A stretch of DNA of 32,886 nt from JANYCG01 sp031392945 (lineage in GTDB: Bacteria; Pseudomonadota; Gammaproteobacteria; Burkholderiales; Burkholderiaceae_C): the NCBI GenBank assembly GCA_031392945.1, contig JANMVT010000022.1:1-32886 (forward strand). Reading direction: 5' to 3'. Below the pieces are notes generated by a model. That model did not search any database. It worked only from the letters and a program-made list of their open reading frames with translations, and had not been told where the DNA came from. Positions 1-6,838 of the stretch are shown one piece after another. The translations under genes and the position numbers were made by a program. Position 1 is the stretch's first letter. Every line of letters starts with the position of its first letter.

Positions 1-2
1 AG

Positions 3-170
3 TCTGTGGAGCTACTGAACGAATTGACTCCCGACGATGTGATTGTGGTCGACCAGGTGGATGGCGCATCCAACTTCCGCCGCTATACACAGGAGGAACT
101 TTCCGGTTGGTTGGAACAGTATTCCATGGGTGAGCTGTGGAAGCGCAACGTGCTGGGCGGGAGGCCGTGA
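3..170 (+). CDS. AAA-type ATPase, C-terminal fragment (cut by window edge)
   Basis: The last 55 codons of a gene that begins before the window. The reading frame starting at base 3 is open to a TGA at 168-170. The residues LTPDDVIVVDQVDGASNF, followed by a stretch ending WKRNVLGGRP, resemble the end of AAA-type ATPases with an ABC-like fold that sit beside DUF4276 genes in defence islands. The stop codon overlaps the next ATG by one base (TGATG), so the two proteins are probably translationally coupled and act together. No Walker motif is visible because the N-terminal part is missing. The family call rests on the C-terminal residues and the neighbour, so it is moderate. What is certain is an open coding frame coupled to the next gene. 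Confidence 0.6.
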   Translation, partial: SVELLNELTPDDVIVVDQVDGASNFRRYTQEELSGWLEQYSMGELWKRNVLGGRP

Positions 171-850
171 TGGTGGAGGTCGTCGTTTTTGCCGAAGGGC
201 CTACCGAAGAACAGTTCATCAAGCGCTTGGTGGCTCCAGCCTTGCGCCACTTGCAGGTATTTGTGAAGCCGCAAATGTTGAAGACCTCGCAGGAGGCGCG
301 TGGTGGGGCGATCAACTTCGACCGCTTGAGGTTCAACGCCCGCAATACCCTGCGACAGAATCCCGAGTGCGTGTTGACTACGCTTCTTGATCTATACGGG
401 TTAGATACTTCGTTTCCAGGTTTTGATGAAGCCAAGACCAAGCCTGATATGGATGGTCGGGTGAAGCACCTCAATGCAAAGTTGCATGAAGCATTGGTAG
501 CGCATGTGGGGTGCAGACCAGAACGGTTAATCGCGCATATCCAGCCTTATGAATTCGAGGGCTTGCTGTTTTCAGATACTGCTGCGCTGGCGCAGACCGA
601 GCCCGGTTGGTCTGCCAGTCTGCACGAATTGGCCAAAGTACGTGCAGCGTTCCCGACCCCGGAACACATCAACGACAGTATTGAAACAAAGCCGTCGCGG
701 CGGCTAGAACAGTTGCTGCGGCCAGGCTATAAAAAAACGCGCCACGGGCCGTTGGCCGCCGAACGCGTAACATTGGCCACGATGGAAAACGAGTGCCTGC
801 ACTTTCGGGGCTGGATGGAAAGCCTGCGGAAATTGGGAGGGGCCGTTTGA
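170..850 (+). CDS. DUF4276 family protein, TOPRIM-like partner of the upstream ATPase
   Basis: 226 residues. The start is set at the ATG overlapping the upstream stop (TGATG); an in-frame ATG 33 bases earlier lies inside the upstream gene and is less likely. The N-terminus VEVVVFAEGPTEEQF carries the E-G-x-T-E signature (Glu9, Thr12, Glu13) also seen in TOPRIM/OLD-type nucleases. LLDLYGL (about 72-78) and IQPYEFEGLLFSD (about 124-136) are the other conserved blocks of DUF4276. In known genomes this family pairs with AAA ATPases in RloA/RloB-like or AbiL-like modules, often within restriction-modification loci. A nuclease role in phage defence is inferred, not shown. Its stop overlaps the next ATG (TGATG), continuing the tight operon. 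The gene looks intact even though its downstream neighbour is damaged. Confidence 0.8.
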   Translation: MVEVVVFAEGPTEEQFIKRLVAPALRHLQVFVKPQMLKTSQEARGGAINFDRLRFNARNTLRQNPECVLTTLLDLYGLDTSFPGFDEAKTKPDMDGRVKHLNAKLHEALVAHVGCRPERLIAHIQPYEFEGLLFSDTAALAQTEPGWSASLHELAKVRAAFPTPEHINDSIETKPSRRLEQLLRPGYKKTRHGPLAAERVTLATMENECLHFRGWMESLRKLGGAV

Positions 851-1047
851 TGAAGCTTCAATTCGATGCAAACCAGGATTACCAACTCGAAGCCAACGAA
901 GTCTGGCTTCATGATCTGAACAGCACAATCGGAACGTATCTTGATGGCGTCCAGGTTTATGGAAAACAGCCGTTGATGGGTGTGCACGACGTAAAACTTG
1001 GCCGTACCTCGCTTCGAGTATGGTCGCGTGCCGACTTGGTTGCGTGA
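850..1047 (+). pseudogene. Chimeric remnant: type III restriction Res N-terminus joined to an FHA-domain C-terminus
   Basis: A 65-codon frame starting at an ATG that overlaps the DUF4276 stop. Residues 1-15 (MKLQFDANQDYQLEA) match the usual start of type III restriction endonuclease Res subunits, which normally run to about 900-1000 residues. From residue 16 (about base 895) the protein changes character: VWLHDLNSTIGTYLDG, then a short strand, then VKLGRTSLRVW, is the second half of a forkhead-associated domain (the D-LNST-GTY-DG turn and final strands). The first half of the FHA domain and all Res helicase/nuclease motifs are absent. The simplest reading is a deletion that removed most of res and the start of an FHA gene and fused the ends in frame. 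It may still be translated, but neither activity is expected. Confidence 0.6.
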
Positions 1048-1134
1048 GCCTTGCCGCTGGTTCTTTGGAGGCCTTAACCAGAATAGATGCCTTATTGGCA
1101 TGGCCAATTTTGTCGGATACCGGGGAGGTATTGA

Positions 1135-1707
1135 ATGTCTCAAATAACTGATGATTTCGATTTTGACGCGTCCGACACCGAGCATGATCGGCGTTTGGGG
1201 CTGATCCCCTTCCAATGGCAAGAACTGCCACGGGTGGACTGGCCCCATGGAAACCAGCGTGTCCACAGCTTTGAGGGCTGGGTAATCTTGCAGCCCGACG
1301 GGCGCAAGCTGCTTGTGCAGGCTGTCCACCAGGAATTCATTTATGCCGGTGCTTTGCTGGGCGGTTTGTATCCGCCCACAGAGTATCTAGTGAAGGCCAT
1401 AAGCAACGCAGAAAAACTATACCCCCATGAAAAGTCCGCCCCCGTCATCTTGCCGCCCATACGCTACACGGGCACCCGAGCCTGGGTCAGAAACGGAGTG
1501 CCGGAGCAGGAGGATTGGGTCTCCCTGCCTAGGGTGCGCTGTATCGCAAGCCTGTTCAGCACCAAGCCCGCGCGGGATGAAACTGAAGTGTTTTCATCTG
1601 CGGTCGTTATCTGGTTTCAAGACCATTTCGGCATGCCCGACGAACAGGTTCAAGCCCAGTTGGCAAAACTGGATTGGTCGGCCAACGCTTCAGACTGGTG
1701 CCCGTGA
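1135..1707 (+). CDS. Hypothetical protein, 190 aa, unrecognised
   Basis: A clean 190-residue frame preceded by a strong Shine-Dalgarno site (GGGGAGG at 1122-1128, 6 bases before the ATG). I do not recognise the family. The protein is soluble-looking, acidic at the N-terminus (DDFDFDASDTEHD), rich in aromatic residues (many W, Y, F), and has no signal peptide or membrane segment. The middle has a strand-rich look (FEGWVILQPDGRKLLVQAV). It follows the FHA remnant by 87 bases, so it may once have belonged to an FHA-associated gene set now mostly deleted. An immunity-type or adaptor role would be a guess. It is the last gene of the accessory left end. Confidence 0.6.
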   Translation: MSQITDDFDFDASDTEHDRRLGLIPFQWQELPRVDWPHGNQRVHSFEGWVILQPDGRKLLVQAVHQEFIYAGALLGGLYPPTEYLVKAISNAEKLYPHEKSAPVILPPIRYTGTRAWVRNGVPEQEDWVSLPRVRCIASLFSTKPARDETEVFSSAVVIWFQDHFGMPDEQVQAQLAKLDWSANASDWCP

Positions 1708-1950
1708 TCGAAAACCGCCCAACGTAAGTTGTGCCGCACCAACAACCTGGCTCACTCTACAAAAAAAATACTTGCCCGTCAAACTGCCAGCAACGGTGAT
1801 TTCAGTCCGAAGAGACCTGGCAAAGTGGGCGCAATTTTTTAGAGGGGGTAGATTTGGGGGTATGCTCCATATTTCAAAGTTGAAAATCCTTATTCCATAA
1901 GGGTTTCAAGGCATGATGTGAACGACGCCTTCCCGCCAGCTTGGCAAATG
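1708..1950. other. Gene-free stretch at the accessory/core boundary
   Basis: No convincing gene on either strand. Two GGGGGTA heptamers lie 12 bases apart (1844-1850 and 1856-1862); comparable G-rich direct repeats occur near integrase-proximal ends of tRNA-targeted islands, from memory. A small hairpin, CCTTAT-TCC-ATAAGG, spans 1888-1902. Its right part (CTTATTCCATAAGGG, from 1889) matches 14 of 15 bases of a piece of the intergenic repeat at 12514-12580. No tRNA or tmRNA 3' end, integrase or transposase is visible, so an attachment site cannot be claimed. Confidence 0.4.
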
Positions 1951-1979
1951 AAAAAACCCCGCAGTTGCGGGGTTTTTTT
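1951..1979. terminator. Strong rho-independent terminator, probably bidirectional
   Basis: Perfect stem ACCCCGC / GCGGGGT with the short loop AGTT, flanked by an A-run on the left (1951-1956) and a run of seven T on the right (1973-1979). It can therefore work in both directions. It ends transcription from the accessory genes on the left and could also stop read-through from the minus-strand nfeD-qmcA operon. Confidence 0.9.
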
Positions 1980-2023
1980 CGCCTTCACAACGGCAAAGCA
2001 AAAAACGTCGGTGGATTGATGAT

Positions 2024-2080
2024 GCTATTGTTATTGTAGCTAACTATTCAATACCGACGAGGAAAAAGTGCCAATTTTAC
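2024..2080. repeat. Intergenic hairpin repeat, copy R1
   Basis: AT-rich element with the core GCTAT-N8-TAGCTAACTA, then CGACGAGG-AAAAAG and a T-rich end. It lies just beyond the stop of qmcA (3 bases before its TAA on the minus strand). It shares the core and spacing with copies at 5877, 12514 and 26687. The stem here is GCTAT/GTAGC, with one G-T pair. Confidence 0.7.
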
Positions 2081-2083
2081 CAC

Positions 2084-3010
2084 TTACTTCACCCCAAGCT
2101 GCCCCATTTGCACCATCTTCATCGCTGAAGCGATCAGCGCCGACACCTCGGTCATATTGCTCGGCACGATCAGGGTCGTCTTCGCGTCGGCTGCCACTTT
2201 CGAATAAGCGTCCACCGCCCGTTCAGCCACTTTGAGCTGCACGGCCTGTTCTCCGCCGGGCTGGCGGATGGCCGCCGCAATGCGCTCAATCGCCCCGGCA
2301 GTCGCGTTAGCCACGGCCGTGATCGACGCGGCTTCGCCCGCTGCCTTGTTGATCACGGCCTGCTTTTCGCCTTCGGATCGCGCGATGAAGGCCTCGCGCT
2401 CGCCGGTGGCGATGTTGATCTGCTCCTGGCGGCGGCCTTCGGACGCGGCGATCAGAGCGCGTTTTTCACGCTCGGCGGTGATCTGCTGCTGCATGGCGTG
2501 CAGGATTTCCTTGGGCGGCGTCAGGTCCTTGATCTCGTAACGCAGCACCTTCACGCCCCAGTTCAGGGCCGCCTCGTCAATCGCCTGAACCACTTGGGCG
2601 TTGATGATGTCGCGCTCTTCAAAAGTCTTGTCCAGCTCCAGTTTGCCGATGACAGAGCGCAGCGAGGTCTGGGCCAGTTGCGAGATCGCGATGATGTAGT
2701 TGCTCGATCCATAACTGGCGCGCATGGCGTCAGTGACCTGAAAATACAGAATGCCGTCCACCTGCAGTTGTGTGTTGTCGCGCGTGATGCAGACCTGGCT
2801 GGCAATGTCCAGCGGGATTTCCTTGAGCACGTGTTTGTAGGCCACCTTGTCGATGAAGGGCAGCAGGATGCTCAGGCCTGGCGTGAGCGTCTGGTGGTAC
2901 TTGCCAAGCCGCTCGACGACCCAGGCGTGCTGCTGGGGCACAACCTTGACGGACTGGTAGACGAAAACGATCGCCAGCGCAAATAAAACAATGCCAATGG
3001 TGGAGGTCAT
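2084..3010 (-). CDS. qmcA: SPFH/stomatin-family membrane protein (QmcA-like slipin)
   Basis: 308 residues, close to E. coli QmcA in length and order. Residues 1-20 form a single hydrophobic N-terminal anchor (IGIVLFALAIVFVYQSV). The SPFH/band-7 domain follows (about 20-190), with VVPQQHAWVVERLGKYH and the family block LRSVIGKLELDKTFEERD. A long Ala/Glu-rich coiled coil (about 190-270: ITAEREKRALIAASEGRRQ, then repeated ATGEREAFIARSEGEKQ-type heptads) precedes a short C-terminal tail. Proteins of this family assemble into membrane-bound oligomers that organise lipid microdomains and assist proteolysis by FtsH-like systems. It lies 32 bases downstream of nfeD and is presumably co-transcribed; NfeD and slipin genes are classic partners. 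The start codon is followed directly by the anchor segment, which supports the chosen ATG. Confidence 0.93.
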   Translation of the reverse strand: MTSTIGIVLFALAIVFVYQSVKVVPQQHAWVVERLGKYHQTLTPGLSILLPFIDKVAYKHVLKEIPLDIASQVCITRDNTQLQVDGILYFQVTDAMRASYGSSNYIIAISQLAQTSLRSVIGKLELDKTFEERDIINAQVVQAIDEAALNWGVKVLRYEIKDLTPPKEILHAMQQQITAEREKRALIAASEGRRQEQINIATGEREAFIARSEGEKQAVINKAAGEAASITAVANATAGAIERIAAAIRQPGGEQAVQLKVAERAVDAYSKVAADAKTTLIVPSNMTEVSALIASAMKMVQMGQLGVK

Positions 3011-3042
3011 GCGGGTTTCTCTTTTAAAACGGTCAAACAGGC

Positions 3043-3468
3043 TTAGATTTTTTTGACGATGAGGCGGTTGCCAACCACCTCCACTATGCGATGCTGCCCC
3101 GGCGTGGGGCTGGCATCTCCCTTGTGCGCAACCGTCCAGTTGGCGCCCCGGTAATTGACGCTGGCGGAGCCATCGGCACGCCAGGCGTCAACCTGCACCG
3201 TTTCGCCAATGTCCAGATTGACGTCGCGATTGGACTGCGCTTGGGCCGGCCCCTTCTGGCGCGCGCGGATGGCACGCCACACCAGCACCGAGCCGCCGCC
3301 CAGAAGCGCGGCCAGCACCAGTTGAACCGCCGTGCTTGCACCCAAATGCGCCGCTACCGCCGCAGCCACCAGGCCGAGCGCCAGCATCAGCAGATAAAAA
3401 GTGCCGGTCATCAGTTCGACCGCGACTGCCACGCCTGCCATGACCCACCAGATGGAAGATTCCGCCAT
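3043..3468 (-). CDS. NfeD-family membrane protein
   Basis: 141 residues, the short (NfeD1b/YbbJ) form without the ClpP-like protease domain. Two or three hydrophobic segments occupy residues 6-60 (WWVMAGVAVAVELMTGTFYLLMLAL region and a second Ala/Val/Leu-rich span). A cytoplasmic OB-fold NfeD domain fills the C-terminus (about 85-141), with GETVQVDAW, NYRGANWTV and VVGNRLIVKK. It is the first gene of a two-gene operon with qmcA, and the pair is thought to act together in membrane protein quality control. The 127-base region upstream is shared with the divergent decarboxylase gene and should hold both promoters. Confidence 0.9.
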   Translation of the reverse strand: MAESSIWWVMAGVAVAVELMTGTFYLLMLALGLVAAAVAAHLGASTAVQLVLAALLGGGSVLVWRAIRARQKGPAQAQSNRDVNLDIGETVQVDAWRADGSASVNYRGANWTVAHKGDASPTPGQHRIVEVVGNRLIVKKI

Positions 3469-3511
3469 AGAAACCCTGAATGTGTTGATACAGCCACATT
3501 TTGAGTCAAAA

Positions 3512-3537
3512 GAGGGCCACCGAACATGGCGGCCCTC
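3512..3537. other. Inverted repeat between divergent nfeD and decarboxylase genes
   Basis: Arms GAGGGCCACC and GGCGGCCCTC pair over 10 bases with one mismatch around a 6-base loop. On the minus strand the hairpin is followed by CTTTTGACTC, a weak T-run, so it could be a short attenuator or an operator in the shared promoter region. Function is unproven. Confidence 0.4.
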
Positions 3538-3595
3538 ATTAATTCCTTACACTTCGCGCCTGTTTTCTTTTTTCCCTCCCGCACTGGAGTCGGTC

Positions 3596-5866
3596 ATGAA
3601 ATTTCGCTTTCCCATCGTCATCATCGACGAAGACTTCCGTTCTGAAAACACCTCGGGTTTGGGCATCCGCGCATTGGCTGCTGCCATCGAGACCGAAGGT
3701 TTCGAGGTGCTGGGCGTGACCAGTTATGGCGACCTGAGCCAGTTTGCCCAGCAGCAAAGCCGCGCCAGCGCCTTTATCCTCTCGGTGGACGATGATGAAT
3801 TCACCCCCGGCCCCGACCTGGACCCCGCCGTGCTGAACCTGCGCCATTTCATCGAGGAAGTGCGCCGCAAAAACCTGGATGTGCCGATTTACGTTTACGG
3901 CGAAACCAAGACTTCGCGCCACATCCCCAATGACATCCTGCGCGAGTTGCATGGCTTCATCCACATGTTTGAGGACACGCCCGAATTTGTGGCGCGCCAC
4001 ATCATCCGCGAAGCCAAGAGTTACCTTGAAGGCGTGCAGCCGCCGTTTTTCAAGGCCTTGCTCGATTACGCGGAGGACGGCTCCTACTCCTGGCATTGCC
4101 CCGGCCACTCGGGCGGTGTGGCGTTTTTGAAGAGCCCGGTGGGCCAGATGTTCCACCAGTTTTTTGGCGAGAACATGTTGCGCGCCGACGTGTGCAATGC
4201 CGTGGAAGAGCTGGGCCAGTTGCTGGACCATGATGGCGCGATTGGCGCGAGCGAGCGCAATGCGGCGCGCATTTTCAACGCCGACCATTGTTTCTTTGTG
4301 ACCAATGGCACCTCCACCTCGAACAAGATGGTGTGGCACCACACCGTGGCGCCAGGCGACGTGGTGGTGGTGGACCGCAATTGCCACAAATCCATCCTGC
4401 ACGCCATCATCATGACGGGGTCGATACCGGTGTTCTTGAAGCCAACACGCAACCATTTCGGCATCATCGGCCCCATTCCCAAAGAAGAGTTCGAACCGGC
4501 CACGATCCAGGCCAAGATCAAGGCCAATCCGCTGCTCAAGGGAGTGGACGCCAAAAAGGTCAAGCCGCGCGTGCTGACCATCACCCAGTCCACTTACGAC
4601 GGCGTGTTGTACAACACCGAGACCATCAAGAACATGCTCGACGGTTATGTGGACAACCTGCATTTCGACGAAGCCTGGCTGCCGCACGCCGCCTTCCACC
4701 CGTTCTACGGCACCTACCACGCCATGGGCAAGTCCCGCACGCGCCCCACGCAGGCGATGGTGTACGCCACGCAATCCATCCACAAGCTGCTGGCCGGTAT
4801 CAGCCAGGCCAGCCACGTGCTGGTGCAGGATTCTCAAACCGTCAAGCTGGACAAACACCTGTTCAACGAGGCGTATTTGATGCACACCAGCACCAGCCCG
4901 CAGTACAGCATCATCGCCAGTTGCGACGTGGCGGCGGCCATGATGGAGCCGCCCGGCGGCACCGCCCTGGTCGAGGAAAGCATCATGGAAGCGCTGGATT
5001 TCCGCCGCGCCATGCGCAAGGTGGATGAAGAATACGGCGCCGACTGGTGGTTCAAAGTCTGGGGCCCGGACAAACTGGTGGACGAGGGCATTGGCCGCGC
5101 CTCCGACTGGATCATCAAGGGCGAGGCGCGCAACGGCAAGGCCAACTGGCATGGTTTTGGCAAGATGGCGACCGGCTTCAACATGCTGGACCCGATCAAG
5201 TCCACCATTGTCACGCCCGGCATGGATTTGAATGGCCGCTTTGCCAAGACCGGCATCCCCGCGACCATCGTGACCAAGTTTTTGGCCGAACACGGCGTAG
5301 TGGTCGAGAAGACCGGCCTGTACAGCTTCTTCATCATGTTCACCATCGGCATCACCAAGGGCCGCTGGAACAGCATGTTGACGGCTTTGCAGCAGTTCAA
5401 GGACGATTTCGACAAGAACCAGCCGATGTGGCGCATCCTGCCCGAGTTCTGCCAAAAGTACCCCAAGTACGAAAAGATGGGCCTGGCCGACCTGTGCCAG
5501 CACCTGCACAACCTCTACGCCAAGTACGACATCGCGCGCCTCACCACCGACATGTATTTGAGCGACCTGACCCCCGCCATGAAACCAAGCGACGCCTACG
5601 CCCACATCGCCCAGCGCAAGACCGAACGCGTGGAGATTGACAAACTGGAGGGCCGCATCACCGTCGGCCTGGTCACGCCGTACCCGCCCGGCATCCCTTT
5701 GTTGATTCCAGGTGAGGTCTTCAACAAGAAGATCGTCGATTACCTGAAGTTCTCACGCGAATTCAATGCCCAATGCCCCGGCTTCGAGACCGACATCCAC
5801 GGCCTCGTGGAGGAGGAGGGCGCTGATGGCAAACGCCACTATTTTGCGGATTGTGTGAAATCCTGA
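3596..5866 (+). CDS. PLP-dependent arginine/lysine/ornithine decarboxylase (AdiA/Cad/Spe family)
   Basis: 756 residues, matching the fold-type I inducible amino-acid decarboxylases (E. coli AdiA is 755). The start is the ATG at 3596 with GGAG 6 bases upstream (3586-3589); an open extension upstream lacks family homology. The N-terminal response-regulator-like wing domain (1-150) begins MKFRFPIVIIDEDF. The PLP domain has DRNCHKS (260-266), HFDEAW (356-361, the Asp that pairs with the pyridine nitrogen) and the Schiff-base lysine Lys397 in ATQSIHKLLAGISQAS. The C-terminal domain contains YPPGIPLLIPGE. It converts a basic amino acid to a diamine or agmatine plus CO2, for polyamine supply or acid resistance. 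Which substrate is used cannot be settled by eye. No antiporter gene (adiC/cadB-like) is adjacent, which argues for a biosynthetic rather than acid-stress role. Confidence 0.9.
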   Translation: MKFRFPIVIIDEDFRSENTSGLGIRALAAAIETEGFEVLGVTSYGDLSQFAQQQSRASAFILSVDDDEFTPGPDLDPAVLNLRHFIEEVRRKNLDVPIYVYGETKTSRHIPNDILRELHGFIHMFEDTPEFVARHIIREAKSYLEGVQPPFFKALLDYAEDGSYSWHCPGHSGGVAFLKSPVGQMFHQFFGENMLRADVCNAVEELGQLLDHDGAIGASERNAARIFNADHCFFVTNGTSTSNKMVWHHTVAPGDVVVVDRNCHKSILHAIIMTGSIPVFLKPTRNHFGIIGPIPKEEFEPATIQAKIKANPLLKGVDAKKVKPRVLTITQSTYDGVLYNTETIKNMLDGYVDNLHFDEAWLPHAAFHPFYGTYHAMGKSRTRPTQAMVYATQSIHKLLAGISQASHVLVQDSQTVKLDKHLFNEAYLMHTSTSPQYSIIASCDVAAAMMEPPGGTALVEESIMEALDFRRAMRKVDEEYGADWWFKVWGPDKLVDEGIGRASDWIIKGEARNGKANWHGFGKMATGFNMLDPIKSTIVTPGMDLNGRFAKTGIPATIVTKFLAEHGVVVEKTGLYSFFIMFTIGITKGRWNSMLTALQQFKDDFDKNQPMWRILPEFCQKYPKYEKMGLADLCQHLHNLYAKYDIARLTTDMYLSDLTPAMKPSDAYAHIAQRKTERVEIDKLEGRITVGLVTPYPPGIPLLIPGEVFNKKIVDYLKFSREFNAQCPGFETDIHGLVEEEGADGKRHYFADCVKS

Positions 5867-5876
5867 GATACGGATT

Positions 5877-5945
5877 GCTACATATATAGTAGCTAACTAT
5901 TCATATGCGACGAGGGAAAACGGTCACTTTCATTGGAAAAAATAG
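5877..5945. repeat. Intergenic hairpin repeat, copy R2
   Basis: Core GCTAC-N8-TAGCTAACTATTCA followed by CGACGAGGGAAAACGG and an ATTGGAAAAA end. The stem is GCTAC/GTAGC; compared with GCTAT/ATAGC in R3 this is a compensated base-pair change, which supports a real RNA or DNA hairpin. It lies between the convergent decarboxylase and fabI genes, about 20 bases past the fabI stop. Confidence 0.75.
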
Positions 5946-5967
5946 CCAAAACCGGCGTTTAGGCAGA

Positions 5968-6774
5968 TCAGGACGCGGCTGGCTCCGCAATCCCGCCCAC
6001 CACCTGGCTGAAGCCGCCGTCTACATAGGTGATTTCGGCTGATACGCCGGCGGCCAGGTCGCTGAGCAAAAAGGCGGCGACGTTGCCGACATCGTCAATC
6101 GTCACATTGCGCCGGATCGGTGACTCTGACGCGACCACGTTCAAAATCTTGCCAAAACCCTTGATGCCGCTGGCCGCCAAGGTCTTGATTGGCCCGGCGC
6201 TGATGCCGTTGACACGCATGCCGGGTTTGTCGCGCATTTGGCCCAGGGATTCGGCCAGATAACGCACTGAGGCCTCGAGCGAGGCTTTTGCCAAACCCAT
6301 GGTGTTGTAGTTGGGAACCGTGCGCATGGCGCCCAGATAAGTCAGGGTGAGCAGGGCGGACTTGGGGTTCAGCATCGGCAAAGCGGCCTTGGCCAGGGCC
6401 GGGAAGCTGTAGGCGCTGATGTCGTGGGCGATTTTGAAGGATTCGCGCGAGAGGCCGTCCAGAAAGTCGCCGGCGATGGCCTCACGCGGCGCGAAGCCGA
6501 TGGCGTGCACAAAGCCGTCAAACGTGGGCCAGGCGGCGCCCAAGTCTTTGAACATCGCGGCGATTTGCTCGTCAGAGCCCACGTCACAATCAAAAATCAG
6601 CTTGCTGCCAAAGTCGGCTGCGAACTCGGTGATGCGCTCCTTGAAACGCTCGCCCACGTAGCTGAAGGCCAGCTCGGCGCCTTCGCGGTGGCAGGCGCGG
6701 GCGATGCCGTAAGCGATGGAGCGGTTGCTCAACACGCCGGTGATCAGCAATTTTTTACCAGCCAGAAAGCCCAT
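5968..6774 (-). CDS. fabI: Enoyl-[acyl-carrier-protein] reductase (NADH)
   Basis: 268 residues. The start is the ATG at 6772-6774, preceded by AAGGTGG; a frame extension upstream has no family match. It is a short-chain dehydrogenase/reductase fold enzyme performing the last step of each fatty-acid elongation cycle, reducing the trans-2-enoyl-ACP double bond with NADH. The cofactor loop near the N-terminus (GKKLLITGVLSNRSIAYGIA) and the active-site residues Tyr146, Tyr156 and Lys163 (TYLGAMRTVPNYNTMGLAK) fall at the same numbers as in E. coli FabI. Gly93 (AIGFAP), the position linked with triclosan sensitivity, is the wild-type glycine, so a sensitive enzyme is expected. It is transcribed divergently from yejA, with 64 bases between the two start codons. 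Confidence 0.96.
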   Translation of the reverse strand: MGFLAGKKLLITGVLSNRSIAYGIARACHREGAELAFSYVGERFKERITEFAADFGSKLIFDCDVGSDEQIAAMFKDLGAAWPTFDGFVHAIGFAPREAIAGDFLDGLSRESFKIAHDISAYSFPALAKAALPMLNPKSALLTLTYLGAMRTVPNYNTMGLAKASLEASVRYLAESLGQMRDKPGMRVNGISAGPIKTLAASGIKGFGKILNVVASESPIRRNVTIDDVGNVAAFLLSDLAAGVSAEITYVDGGFSQVVGGIAEPAAS

Positions 6775-6838
6775 GATTTTCCACCTTGTTCTTGAATTGA
6801 TAGCGCCCGCCGCCGTCGGAATAGGGCAGAATTGTCGC

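Noticed and set aside
1427..1900. Frame overlapping the end of the 190-aa gene and the boundary region
   Set aside because: No ribosome site, Arg/Pro/Ser-rich shadow composition, and it overlaps a better-initiated gene.
1880..1950. Possible tRNA or tmRNA 3' end as an island attachment site
   Set aside because: No T-arm (GGTTCGA-type) sequence, acceptor stem or CCA end on either strand.
3539..5605. A 688-codon open frame antisense to the decarboxylase gene
   Set aside because: It mirrors the codon bias of a GC-rich gene on the other strand, has no family resemblance, and the sense gene has all catalytic motifs.
6775..6838. GCTATCAATTC in the fabI/yejA spacer as a half copy of the hairpin repeat
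   Set aside because: No partner arm and no GAGGG block. Too short to support.
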